From assembly GCA_007571305.1 (NCBI GenBank), contig RKRR01000023.1:1-54022 (forward strand): a DNA stretch of 54,022 bases, read 5' to 3'. Shown here one piece after another: positions 44,504-53,894 of this stretch (its first letter is position 1; each line of letters starts with the position of its first letter). A program made the position numbers and the translations under genes. The notes below the pieces were generated by a model. The model was not told the origin of the DNA. It did not search any database and saw only the letters and a list, made by a program, of their open reading frames with translations. Source of the stretch: Candidatus Poribacteria bacterium (GTDB taxonomy: Bacteria; Poribacteria; WGA-4E; WGA-3G).

Positions 44504-45601
44504 ATGACAATACCAGAAACAGAGATACGCAACTTTTTCGACATACGCATTGAACATTTCTCCGATAGGAGTGCCAGATGGTTGCTTCAGGACCAGGAGA
44601 ATGTCCGGGGCTTGATAGAGATTATCGCGAGCGAGTTGGTGGAACTGATCGATTTTACACAACTCACACTGCTCAATAGAAGTTTTATTTCAGACACACT
44701 CCGGGAGCAGGAAGCTGATGTTGTTTTTCGCGTGCCATTTCAGGGTGAATCGCGGACAGATGAACTCCTTATCTATATTCTCATTGAACATCAGTCCACG
44801 GTAGATGCGACGATGGGGTTTCGGATCCTGTTTTATATGATGCAGCTTTGGGATGAGCAACGTCGGGAGTGGGAGTTGAACAGTGTTCCGAGAAGTGAAC
44901 GGCGTTTGCGTCCGGTTCTACCGGTAGTGTTTTACACGGGTAGCCAGCGTTGGAATACCGCCCTGTCTCTTACGGGACTGATGGACATCCCCGATATATT
45001 GTCTCGGTTCGTTCCAACTTTTGACACTCTATTTATCAGTGTTAAGGAAACAGAGGCAGCAAAGTTGACGCGAACCAACCATCCCCTTGGGTGGTTACTC
45101 ACTGTTCTTCAAAAGGAAGAAGCGGACGAGGCATCGCTCAGAGATGCCTTGATTGAGGCGATGTCGCGTTTAAATACCCTTAATGAGGAGGGCGTGGAGC
45201 AAAGGCGGCGGGCAATTGTGTATTTGCTTTTGCTGATATTGCATCGCCGTCCTGCGGAAGAACATGGGGACTTAATCACGCTTGTCAACCGGTATACGCA
45301 CGATATGGAGGTAGAAACAATGGTGCAGTCAATGGCTGAAGTTCTTATAGAGCAAGGTATAGAGCAAGGTATAGAGCAAGGTATAGAGCAAGGCATAGAG
45401 CAGGGCATAGAGCAGGGCAAAGCAGCAGCAAAACAGGCTGCGGTGCTTAAACTGCTGCGGTTCCGGTTTGATTCGATTCCTGAATCTGTTACCAATAAGA
45501 TTACCGCAATACAGAGCCTCTCCCACCTTGATTCGCTCTTTGAGAAGACACTCGCCGCGGAGACACTTGATGAGATTGAATGGCAAAATCCTAAGGACTG
45601 A
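44504..45601 (+). CDS. Rpn/PDDEXK-family nuclease-transposase-like protein
   Basis: A 365-residue protein of the Rpn / putative PD-(D/E)XK transposase family, linked to recombination and phage defence. Seen: EADVVFRVPF then DELLIYILIEHQS, which carries the D...ExQ-type catalytic core, followed by RPVLPVVFYTG and a helical region. A run of the unit IEQG (about residues 280-305) is encoded by 12-base repeats. It is next to the defence-like operon, facing it tail to tail. Confidence 0.85.
   Translation: MTIPETEIRNFFDIRIEHFSDRSARWLLQDQENVRGLIEIIASELVELIDFTQLTLLNRSFISDTLREQEADVVFRVPFQGESRTDELLIYILIEHQSTVDATMGFRILFYMMQLWDEQRREWELNSVPRSERRLRPVLPVVFYTGSQRWNTALSLTGLMDIPDILSRFVPTFDTLFISVKETEAAKLTRTNHPLGWLLTVLQKEEADEASLRDALIEAMSRLNTLNEEGVEQRRRAIVYLLLLILHRRPAEEHGDLITLVNRYTHDMEVETMVQSMAEVLIEQGIEQGIEQGIEQGIEQGIEQGKAAAKQAAVLKLLRFRFDSIPESVTNKITAIQSLSHLDSLFEKTLAAETLDEIEWQNPKD
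45347..45418 (+). repeat. Six 12-base tandem repeats in the Rpn-like gene
   Basis: Units of ATAGAGCAAGGT (later ones with CAGGGC) keep the frame and encode IEQG repeats. The number of units could change by slippage without a frameshift. Confidence 0.9.
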
Positions 45602-45986
45602 GCATTTGTTGAGTTGACACCTCTGAGAACTGACGGTGCCTCTACTCGTTTTAACGTAATCTTGATAAAGTTGATTATAGTAAAATCCGAAAATAAGTTC
45701 ACACTTGTAGCATAGCCTGTTAGGCTGTGCCAGCCATAACAGATAACTTCAGAGTTCACACGACGCTATGAGTGTATAAGTAATTACGGAATCTACTATA
45801 AGTTGGACTTTTGGCCATTTGATTCCCCGGGTGCGTGTTAGTAAGTTATCCTAATTCTGTTTTTCAAGTGTCCAATCGTGTTGCATGAACATCTTCCTAA
45901 TTTTTTCGTGTGCCGTGAAAAATAACCTACAAGTCGCATAGTCCCACTTAGTAATAGGTTGTCTCTGCACATCAACACTTTTGTTG
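45602..45986. other. 385-base intergenic region between convergent genes
   Basis: No gene is seen. It holds a decayed piece of the MITE family at about 45694-45730 (TAGCATAGCCTGTTAGGCTGTGC). No clear terminator was found, although both flanking genes end here. Confidence 0.6.
45694..45730. mobile_element. Decayed piece of the MITE-like family
   Basis: AAGTTCACACTTGTAGCATAG and GCCTGTTAGGCTGTGC match the first 40 or so bases of copy 4 with gaps; the other end was not found. Confidence 0.5.
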
Positions 45987-47852
45987 CTACTCTTGAATTG
46001 CTTTGAGCCGTTTAATCAATTCTTGCTTAATTCGTTCTTTCAGTTTTTCAGGATCGTCTATTTCATCAGCATTCGTTCTTGCCTTAATCAGAGATTCCAA
46101 CCCACTTCGCATTGATTTAAAGGCGTTCTGGACTATACTCGGTATTTCTCCTCTTTCATAAATTATATTATCCACGAAGTTGTTTATCACTTGCTGGGCA
46201 CCAAAGTGTCTAAAATACATACAAATCGTAATAAACGAACTTATTCGGTTTGCGGCCGCTTCGGAGTGTTGGATTGATCCAGATCCTGGATTATTTGCAA
46301 TCCCTATCCATAAATCGGCATTTCCTTTTTCTGCTTTCCAATAAAGGCTAAAAATGCCTTGGGCATAAAGATCATTTACCTGGGCGATCCACCATGTTAG
46401 GAAATCCTTTCTTTCTTTAAACCTGCGCCCGAATAAGGATTCTCCTTGCGCCTCAAGTTCAAATAGATTGATAAACAGAGCCTTTTGGAACACAACCTGG
46501 AAAGCCCATTCAGTCTTTTTCAAATTTTCTAATTCTTCTAAAGGCTTCTTAATACAAAAACGTGGATTGAAAACTTTGTTATCCACTGTTTTTCTTTCTA
46601 TGAACCTGTCTTGTTTTCCCTCCGGTAATAGTAAATACTCAGCTAACATTTTATCTACCGCACCAATTCTTTCCGCTTGTAAGCGGTATGTTTCATACGG
46701 GGTGAATTCTCTAAATACGCGGATTATGTGTGGTGCCCATTGTTGATGAAAGGCATTTTGGAGCGCGTTTAGGTGATCTTTCTTAAAACTAAAAGGCTCA
46801 CCTCTATCAATACACATTTGACTGTGATCTGTAATGCTTTTCTTTACTTGTGGTTCTAAATCCAACTTTGCTGTAATTGTATTGATATATCGTTTAACCT
46901 GTCTTTCTGCTAGTGGGTCAATTTTATCGATAGAAGCACGACCCAAGCAATAGCCGACAATCTCATTAAGATTTAAAACGGTGGTAATACTATGCCCTGT
47001 ATCAAACTTGGCTTCATCGCTCCTCCAAGTCACTATAGACAATGGAAGTCTATCGTCAGCGGATTCTTTGGCTTTTTTGGCCATTAGAGTCCGGACGCAC
47101 AAGGATTGAATATTCTGGTCTTCAAGAAGAATAACTCTCGATTTTGGGACGTTTCGCGCATTTTTGTTGAGATCTATGAAGATTTCTCGGAGCGTTTCTA
47201 TAAGAGGTTGTTCGGTCCTTTTTTTGAAACCAATTCGTTCATCTAATATCAAAAGGATAATGGATATTTTGGTCTCAAGTTCAGGTGAATCCGGTCTTAA
47301 ATCCTTGTTTCTTTTTTCATAGTATTTCTTCAGTGCGGCCAGTCGATGTTGCCCATCGATTGCTACGGGAAAAATTCGATCACGATTCCAACGAATGACA
47401 CCTATATCACCGTCGATCAAGAACTCAACGCAAATATTGCCCACATCAATTCTTTTCCAACCGTCTCCCCTGCCAGATGGCTTGGAATCCGGTTCTCCAT
47501 AAGATTTTTCAATTGTGAAACCTTTCCGAGGCAGCAGGGCAATCGTCAAGGAGTTAAAGAAACTAAGCTTACCTGGAGCATTGAGGTACCGATTAACAAG
47601 ATCTGTCTCGACTCTGTCCCAACTTATATCCCGTTGAAATAGTTCTTCTAAGGACCAATCAAGCAAGGCCTCTTCTGGAATGTCTTCAACAAGATTGATC
47701 TCGGTAATTAAATTCTGTAGCGGCATAACAGCAGCTAAATAAGGGACTGATTCCATATCGGAGAGTGTAAATTTACCAGGCACGAAGATTAATTCATTTG
47801 TATATTGGGTGTGTTCTTGTGCTCTAAAGGTGGAAAGTGGACTTCCTGACAT
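45987..47852 (-). CDS. DGQHR-domain protein (DndB-like), last gene of the defence-like operon
   Basis: The motif DGQHR lies at residues 166-170 (FPVAIDGQHRLAAL). DGQHR proteins include DndB, which controls DNA phosphorothioation, and a component of the 7-deazaguanine (Dpd) system. At 621 residues it is much longer than DndB (about 370), so it has a large C-terminal region of unknown role. The start with AGGAG six bases upstream (47852) fits best; an ATG at 47873 is joined to the stop of the gene before (TAAATG). Charged, no membrane segment. Confidence 0.85.
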   Translation of the reverse strand: MSGSPLSTFRAQEHTQYTNELIFVPGKFTLSDMESVPYLAAVMPLQNLITEINLVEDIPEEALLDWSLEELFQRDISWDRVETDLVNRYLNAPGKLSFFNSLTIALLPRKGFTIEKSYGEPDSKPSGRGDGWKRIDVGNICVEFLIDGDIGVIRWNRDRIFPVAIDGQHRLAALKKYYEKRNKDLRPDSPELETKISIILLILDERIGFKKRTEQPLIETLREIFIDLNKNARNVPKSRVILLEDQNIQSLCVRTLMAKKAKESADDRLPLSIVTWRSDEAKFDTGHSITTVLNLNEIVGYCLGRASIDKIDPLAERQVKRYINTITAKLDLEPQVKKSITDHSQMCIDRGEPFSFKKDHLNALQNAFHQQWAPHIIRVFREFTPYETYRLQAERIGAVDKMLAEYLLLPEGKQDRFIERKTVDNKVFNPRFCIKKPLEELENLKKTEWAFQVVFQKALFINLFELEAQGESLFGRRFKERKDFLTWWIAQVNDLYAQGIFSLYWKAEKGNADLWIGIANNPGSGSIQHSEAAANRISSFITICMYFRHFGAQQVINNFVDNIIYERGEIPSIVQNAFKSMRSGLESLIKARTNADEIDDPEKLKERIKQELIKRLKAIQE

Positions 47853-47873
47853 AATTTTCTCCTGACTTTTCAT

Positions 47874-48479
47874 TTAACCAGAACTACGTACAAACCCTGG
47901 TCTAGATAATCTGGTAATAATATCTTCAATTAATTGTTCCAAAGGTGTTAAATCGCAGTCTACATCATCAAAATTTGGTATTGGTACGTAAACTAATAGA
48001 CAATCTTGAAGAGATAAACCAACTTGTTCTAATCGGCTCCATAAATCACTACGGCGACTCACATGTTCCCATACTCTTTCTGCCAACCTATTACTTGCCT
48101 TTCCAACATATAATGGAGTTTGCAAAAAGGTCGCTGCCTCAAGAGTGCGTCCTATTTCTCTTCTGATAATTTCCTTTGTTGCATACTGCTTTAAACTGTT
48201 TACCCTTTCTTCTGGAAGGTTTTCAGATTTGACAGTTATACCAAGTTTATAGAAAAGAGATATATCAGCTTGACAGTTTTCTGTCAAAGGTAAAGGATCT
48301 TCAAGCCACTGTAAAATAGTATTAATAAATTTTTCCTCTGAGGCAAGATTTTCTTCTGACAGAGTCAGGTCTCGAATCCATGCATAAACTGCTGTAACAT
48401 TATCGGGAAGAGCGTTGAAACAGTCCCGTTTTGTCGCTATTTGTTTATAGCGAACGATTTTAATTTGCTGGTTGAACAT
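47874..48479 (-). CDS. GIY-YIG-like nuclease-related protein
   Basis: The 201-residue product has the two strands of a GIY-YIG fold: AVYAWI (about 30-35) and LYVGKA (about 123-128), then basic residues R131 and R135, and an acidic helix LEQLIEDI (about 180-187) that could supply the catalytic Glu, with RPGFVRSSG at the end. The spacing between the first two motifs is longer than usual, so it is a diverged form. It ends next to the DGQHR gene. The start at 48479 follows GGAAA; 48494 is possible. Confidence 0.65.
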   Translation of the reverse strand: MFNQQIKIVRYKQIATKRDCFNALPDNVTAVYAWIRDLTLSEENLASEEKFINTILQWLEDPLPLTENCQADISLFYKLGITVKSENLPEERVNSLKQYATKEIIRREIGRTLEAATFLQTPLYVGKASNRLAERVWEHVSRRSDLWSRLEQVGLSLQDCLLVYVPIPNFDDVDCDLTPLEQLIEDIITRLSRPGFVRSSG

Positions 48480-48498
48480 GATATTTCCATGCACTGCA

Positions 48499-49344
48499 TC
48501 ACTTATGGCACGCTAAACACGGTTCCTCGTCATCCTCGTCGTCATGGACATCGGTGAGGATTTCTAAGAGCGTGCGATTCGGTTTCGCTGCTTTCTTTGC
48601 AGTCATCGCTTTTTCGGTGTTTGCCTTAATTTGTTCTATCCGTTCCGGTCTCGAGAGTTCCTCTAAACTTTCGCCTTGACACCATGTGAACAATTCATCC
48701 GTTTTCGCGTTTGGATTGGGTTTTTCATAAGCCTTGGCGAGTTCAAAGAGGTCAGGATGTTGCTCTAAGAGTCCGACCCATTCGGATTTGCGTTGGAAGA
48801 AACAGAAGTAACACCCCGAGCGTGTGCGCCATTTATAGTAATCAGGCATACCGACTCCGCTTTCCTCCAGAATGCTGTAGACATCTGCTTTGGTGATCCC
48901 ATCTTCTTTAAATGGATATTTGGGTTCAATGTTATGTAGACCTGAAATCTTCGGAGGTTTGTAGCCTATCCTGTCCTGTTCGTCAGCACGGATGGCGATG
49001 TAGTGATATGCTTTATCTTCACCGATGTACTCTTCAAAGGGTCTGATTTTGAGGTTAATGGTGCACCAACGGACTTGAGACGAAGGTAGCAACCCCCCGT
49101 AGGGCGTCAACCAGTGATCGAAATCCCGGTTTTTGGTAGAGTCACGGTCCATGTTAAGCCGAACAATTGGTTTGCCGAGGAACGCCTCTAAGCGGTCCAG
49201 GAAATCATACGTCTCGGGTAATTCTTTACCGGTATCAGAGAAGAAGTATTCCATTTCCGGCACTCTGTCGCGCATATAGACTGCAAGTGCTGAACTGTCT
49301 TTACCACCGGAGAGTCCGAGTACGTGGCGAATTTTTTCTGTCAT
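48499..49344 (-). CDS. PAPS-reductase-like / DndC- or SspD-like protein
   Basis: A 281-residue PP-loop ATP-pyrophosphatase: SGGKDS at 12-17, RWCTINLKIRPFEEYI with C94, IAIRADEQDRIGY, and SGCYFCFF with C178/C181. A last pair C276/C279 lies in CLACHK; four cysteines of this kind could hold an iron-sulfur cluster. Family members DndC and SspD activate DNA for sulfur insertion. No cysteine desulfurase is seen nearby. It is 88 bases after the ATPase and 19 before the next gene. Confidence 0.9.
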   Translation of the reverse strand: MTEKIRHVLGLSGGKDSSALAVYMRDRVPEMEYFFSDTGKELPETYDFLDRLEAFLGKPIVRLNMDRDSTKNRDFDHWLTPYGGLLPSSQVRWCTINLKIRPFEEYIGEDKAYHYIAIRADEQDRIGYKPPKISGLHNIEPKYPFKEDGITKADVYSILEESGVGMPDYYKWRTRSGCYFCFFQRKSEWVGLLEQHPDLFELAKAYEKPNPNAKTDELFTWCQGESLEELSRPERIEQIKANTEKAMTAKKAAKPNRTLLEILTDVHDDEDDEEPCLACHK

Positions 49345-49432
49345 GTTTTTACCTCTCTATGTATCAATAGGCCGGAGGCGATGCGCAATAATGCACTGCT
49401 CATTTGGGCGAGTACGCCCCAGAATTGCGCGG

Positions 49433-52400
49433 CTACGAACCATTGTCCTGATCAAGTTGTTGTATCCATTTTTGTGAAATTCGAGCCAAGATTGCGATAT
49501 GGAGTTCTGGGTTGTCATCTACGTCAAACTGATCGAAAATCTTCTTGATTTCGTCTTCCATTGCAGTGGAGTGCTTGTCAGCAGTCGGGGTCAAGGTAAC
49601 GACTCGTTCTTGTTCAGTTCCGCTCGGTGTTGTGATACCGACTCGAATTGGCTCGCCTGTTGCTAAATGAGTGTGTACCACTTTTTCATAAGACACGGTT
49701 TCAAAGTGTCGAAACTTCCGCGCGAGTTGCGACAGGTTCATCTCAAATTCGGCTTTATCTATGTCTCCCCACGATTTTGGCGGTTTTTGGACAAGGAAGG
49801 TTGCGATTGCCTCAAGCCAGCTGTTGGAATCGTGACCGCCACTATGGATATGGATAAGAAATCCTCTGAGCTCAGTCTCAATGACCAACCCCAATAAAGG
49901 TTCAGTTCTGCCGACGAGTTCTGCGCGCCGTTTTTCCATTGTTCTTGATTGCAAATTAAAAGTTTCAGCGAGACATTTTTCTACGAAATTAAGCAGCTCC
50001 TCATAAGCACCTGCTAATTCTCTCAATGTGTCTTTTAGGGCATTGAAAAAATCAGGGACGGGTCGTGAATCCGTTGCTTCAGTGCCAAGAGCCTGAAACC
50101 CAAGTGCCTCTGGCACCTGTTTAAAGAGGAGTTCATCGGGTTCTCGGGCGTTCTGGAGAACTTTACGGAGGTTCTTTGCATTATCCCTCAACTCCTGTGT
50201 CGTCAAAGTATATTTGGGCAGTTGGTTAATCGTTCGTATGAGCGGCGTAATGACTGTTAACAGATCCGGGGTTTGGATTTCTGTCGATGGATTGAATATC
50301 TCTAAAAATTGTGAGAACAGATTGGAGCGATCTCCTGTCATCTGAAACCGTTTCAATTCAAATGATTGGGGTGCTTTCAGCAGCCTTTCAAAGACCGGCA
50401 TTGACCAGTCGGGAATAAAAGATCCGTTTTCATAAAGTGCGATTTCTGTTTTGTAGTGGAGCAGGGCAGCGCATAAGAGGATAGGCAATGGTCCTTGCCG
50501 GACTCCGTAGGGCGGTGCTATGAGACGTTTATAGAGTCGGACAACCGGTTGTCGCTCGGCTTCACATGTTTCCAGAAACTCCTCAATGGCTTTCCATGTA
50601 GGCACCATGTTACGAGCGGGAATGGTGTTCTTAACCCACCTGTCTTCCTTATCAGGGGGGTAAAAACCCCAGGTGCTTGCCACCTTGCGATGGATCCCGG
50701 TTTGCCACAAAAGTGATCGATAGATACTCATTTCAGCTGGGTACCCAACAATACCGAGGTCCTCTTGATCACCGTTTTCAAGCATTGCCTGAATGAGTCT
50801 TCTCCGGGCAGTTGTTACCGTAGCAGAGGGTTTCCGCCGATTAATGAGTTCATTCCGAATAAGTGGTGTTTTGTGGTAGACCGTATCACAGATTTCCGAT
50901 AGATATTCGTTTCTTGCGCGTTGCGAATGGATATCTATCTCCTGCCCTTTGTGAAACCATTTACAAGGTTCATCACTGTCGCTACCTAAAATCTTTGCCA
51001 ATTGATCTGCGACATCCCGTTCTGCTGCTACCCATCGGATTGAAAGTTCTCGCCTCGCTACTGCGTCACCCTCGAGTTCAGGCGTATTTTCCGAAATCCA
51101 GTGGAGAGACGCGAGTTCAGTGACAGCATCGCGAAGAAAACGGGTGGAGTGTGGGATACCGATCAGGACATTTTGACGTTCTGTTGTGTCTTTTCCCTTC
51201 GCTTTTTCTACAAACTGACCCACTTCATCTTCACCTTCTGGCAGTGCATAGAGCACAAGGCCGTCGGCATCACTGAGAGGTTCATTCAGGTTCGCATCAA
51301 AATTTTCAAGATTGGCGTACCGAACCTCGAAATAACGCAGCGTGCCTTTCTCAAAAAGGTGTCGACGAGCAATCAGAGGCCGCGGCGGCGTGAGTTTTGA
51401 CAAATAATTCGTAAGTGTCTCGTTCGGATCGAGGTGGTTTCTTTCAGCCTCCTGGGACAATGCTTCAATGTCAATATCGCTGCCTTCCCAGAGTTTATAA
51501 ATATCGTTGTAGCGGCGATAGGTAACAATTGTTCGTTTATCCAGCGTCGTTAGGGCGGCATCAAATTCCTGATTGAATTCCGCTGTGTGATCATCTAAGG
51601 CGTAACGCAGGACTCGCTTTGAGGCTTTCAGGTTCGTACTGACCTCTCCGATAATACCGAGCAATCCTATCGTCTTGATGAGTTTAACCAGTGTCGGCGA
51701 TGGATCTGTCAGTCGGCTAATAGCCATCTCAATCTCGCCCCACTTGTTACCGTCGCGTGAGGCGTAAAGCCGACTGCCTATGGTCGTATTAAGATAATCA
51801 TATAGGTCAGCCATAGACAGCATTGGGAGCCCACTTCGGTCATAGTGATGCTTTGAAAGAAAATCTTGTAATCCGTAAGGTTCGCTCGAACTCAAAAAAG
51901 CAAAGAGGGAACGTTCATTCTGTGCGAACCGCCGAAAGATTGAGCCGACAACGAGTGCCACGGTTGGGTGAAGCGGTAGACAGTTTTGTAAGAGTTCGCT
52001 AAAGTCATCAAAGTCGTCTTCGTTCAATTGGTTGGGTTTGAGATCCAATTCAATAGGAACAGATAGAATTTCGTTCTCATCCACTGCTTTAGTTTGGATA
52101 GCGGACGCAATCAGGCGAAGTATCTGTTCTGACGGTTCGACAAAGGCGATGTCTTCAAACCGTCCTTGCACCTTTGCCCACTCTTCTCGTTGTGATTTCG
52201 CGAGCCGGTGTGCATATTGTTCAAAAGCTTGATGCAGAATTGTCAGTAAAAATAGGGGTGTTTGTGTGCTTCGTGTGGCAAATTCAGCAAGGGTCTGTAA
52301 GACAAAAACATCACCGTGTGCTGGAGATTGCGCAGCATATTCCAGAAACTTTCCGAGTTCATCAATTACGAGCAACAGGCCTTTCCCACCGTTTTTAGCA

Positions 52401-52969
52401 ATAGTGCGCGTTGCATCCTCAAAAAGTGCAGTGATTTCTGAGGCTTGCGGAGGCGTGCCGTTTGTTGCGGTTTTCAATAGATTTTTGATCTTCCGCCGGA
52501 GTGCAGTGGCGGATGAAATTCCGAAAGCCTCGAGTCCGTGTTCTAAACCGCGTAGAAGGGCAAACGTAATGGGTCCGCGTTCGCCGGAAATAAGCACCGG
52601 ACAAAAACCGAATGATGAGAGCGTTCCGTTGCTATTCGCATGGATAAACCGTTCGTATAGTGAGGCATCCCCGTGCTTAAGTAATGCCAAAGCTTGCGCC
52701 GTTGGCGGGGCCTCTGGATTTCCGAACAACTTCGCAGCGAAAAGCGCGAACGCTGATTTGCCTGAACCATAGGGGCCAGTGAGGGACCAGGCTTTTGATG
52801 TCGCTTCATTCTCTCGTGCTAGAATCAGACGGTTGAGGGTCTCTCTCGCTTTAACAGTTACAATATAACCCTCTAACGCGTTTTCGGTATAAAAGTCGCG
52901 CTCCAGATGCACAGAACGCCGAAAACGTTCTGTAATGTGAAAAAGATCTGACAAGCATGTATCAGCCAT
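49433..52969 (-). CDS. Very large P-loop ATPase, SspC- or BrxC/PglY-like
   Basis: A 1178-residue protein with Walker A TGPYGSGKS (64-72) and Walker B LLLVIDELGKF (198-208), followed by a long helical region that I cannot assign. The size and the position between a DUF4007 gene and a PAPS-reductase-like gene resemble the ATPases of Ssp and BREX-type systems. The start MADTCLSDLFHITERFRRS overlaps the end of the gene before by 8 bases, so translation is coupled. Confidence 0.85.
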   Translation of the reverse strand: MADTCLSDLFHITERFRRSVHLERDFYTENALEGYIVTVKARETLNRLILARENEATSKAWSLTGPYGSGKSAFALFAAKLFGNPEAPPTAQALALLKHGDASLYERFIHANSNGTLSSFGFCPVLISGERGPITFALLRGLEHGLEAFGISSATALRRKIKNLLKTATNGTPPQASEITALFEDATRTIAKNGGKGLLLVIDELGKFLEYAAQSPAHGDVFVLQTLAEFATRSTQTPLFLLTILHQAFEQYAHRLAKSQREEWAKVQGRFEDIAFVEPSEQILRLIASAIQTKAVDENEILSVPIELDLKPNQLNEDDFDDFSELLQNCLPLHPTVALVVGSIFRRFAQNERSLFAFLSSSEPYGLQDFLSKHHYDRSGLPMLSMADLYDYLNTTIGSRLYASRDGNKWGEIEMAISRLTDPSPTLVKLIKTIGLLGIIGEVSTNLKASKRVLRYALDDHTAEFNQEFDAALTTLDKRTIVTYRRYNDIYKLWEGSDIDIEALSQEAERNHLDPNETLTNYLSKLTPPRPLIARRHLFEKGTLRYFEVRYANLENFDANLNEPLSDADGLVLYALPEGEDEVGQFVEKAKGKDTTERQNVLIGIPHSTRFLRDAVTELASLHWISENTPELEGDAVARRELSIRWVAAERDVADQLAKILGSDSDEPCKWFHKGQEIDIHSQRARNEYLSEICDTVYHKTPLIRNELINRRKPSATVTTARRRLIQAMLENGDQEDLGIVGYPAEMSIYRSLLWQTGIHRKVASTWGFYPPDKEDRWVKNTIPARNMVPTWKAIEEFLETCEAERQPVVRLYKRLIAPPYGVRQGPLPILLCAALLHYKTEIALYENGSFIPDWSMPVFERLLKAPQSFELKRFQMTGDRSNLFSQFLEIFNPSTEIQTPDLLTVITPLIRTINQLPKYTLTTQELRDNAKNLRKVLQNAREPDELLFKQVPEALGFQALGTEATDSRPVPDFFNALKDTLRELAGAYEELLNFVEKCLAETFNLQSRTMEKRRAELVGRTEPLLGLVIETELRGFLIHIHSGGHDSNSWLEAIATFLVQKPPKSWGDIDKAEFEMNLSQLARKFRHFETVSYEKVVHTHLATGEPIRVGITTPSGTEQERVVTLTPTADKHSTAMEDEIKKIFDQFDVDDNPELHIAILARISQKWIQQLDQDNGS

Positions 52970-53894
52970 AATACCTCTCTAACAATTCCATCCGCTTTAA
53001 ATCTCTATGTCGATAGAGCTGCTTCAGACCTGCTGTTTCATCGTATTGGAACGCACCTTCCGTGAGTTGTCCAAGTTTTTCAAGATATATTGTCATGGTA
53101 TCTTCATCTAACCTGAAAACCCGCCCCGGACTTGATGGGGCGTACATTAAATCTGAAAACGAAAGTGATTCACGCCGGAACAAGTCATCTTTTTTCCAAA
53201 ACGTATCTAACGCCCAAGCGACAACTTCAATCGGTAGTGTCTCTTTATCGCCTCGCTGAAATTCGTAGCCATGGGCCTCCGGCAATTCAGCAATGAGATT
53301 GAGTTCAACGAGTGGACAGTCAAATGTTTCCTCAGCGACAGCACTATCGCTATGGCGCGATTGGCAATAGGTTCGGATAAAACAATTAACATCCCGCTGC
53401 AGTGTAGTGTCGGAAACGGGACGCATAGGTTGTTTCCGCTGTTGTGCCCATTTATACATTTCTGTCTTGAATATAGATGAGGTAAATTGGTGACTCCTTA
53501 GAATATTAAATGCCCAATACCATGCTGTCGCCCGATTGGTATTGGTCGCAATCTGCCAGTGAATCAGCCAGAGGGTAGCGGGATCGTCAAGGTACGGATC
53601 GAAGCCATTTTGGTCGTCAAAAATGGCTTTACCGAGATCAGTCGGGATAAATCGCCTACGTTGATGGTTGTCTGCCTCAATCAGTTGAGCGACGCTGCAC
53701 CAATGCCGAATAGAGGCTACCATATTTTTTCCAACACCTAAAGTAACGGAGGCGTTCTCCGATGAAAAGACGGTCGGATCTTCCGTTACGGCATCAACAC
53801 CTTTCTTCAGCCACGTATATCGAAAAGGAAATGTCTGGTGCCCTGAAAAGGAAGGGTTAATTGCTTGTGAGGGGATTGCAAACGAGTTATGCAA
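52962..53894 (-). CDS. DUF4007-family protein (SspB-like), TTG start
   Basis: The opening FSGHQTFPFRYTWLKKG and TLGVGKNMVASIRHWC are hallmarks of DUF4007. From memory, SspB, the nicking enzyme of the SspABCD system, is in this family. I chose a TTG at 53894-53892 (GGGAGG five bases upstream), giving 310 residues; the frame is open to 53975 with an ATG there, but the extra 27 residues are unlike the family. It is the first visible gene of the operon and overlaps the ATPase start. Confidence 0.8.
   Translation of the reverse strand: MHNSFAIPSQAINPSFSGHQTFPFRYTWLKKGVDAVTEDPTVFSSENASVTLGVGKNMVASIRHWCSVAQLIEADNHQRRRFIPTDLGKAIFDDQNGFDPYLDDPATLWLIHWQIATNTNRATAWYWAFNILRSHQFTSSIFKTEMYKWAQQRKQPMRPVSDTTLQRDVNCFIRTYCQSRHSDSAVAEETFDCPLVELNLIAELPEAHGYEFQRGDKETLPIEVVAWALDTFWKKDDLFRRESLSFSDLMYAPSSPGRVFRLDEDTMTIYLEKLGQLTEGAFQYDETAGLKQLYRHRDLKRMELLERYYG

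Noticed and set aside
45347..45418. A CRISPR array, because of regular short repeats
   Set aside because: The units are 12 bases in tandem with no spacers and lie within a reading frame.
45109..45759. A 216-codon antisense frame with repeated Ser-Met-Pro-Cys
   Set aside because: It is the complement of the Rpn-like gene and its repeats; no start signal or family.
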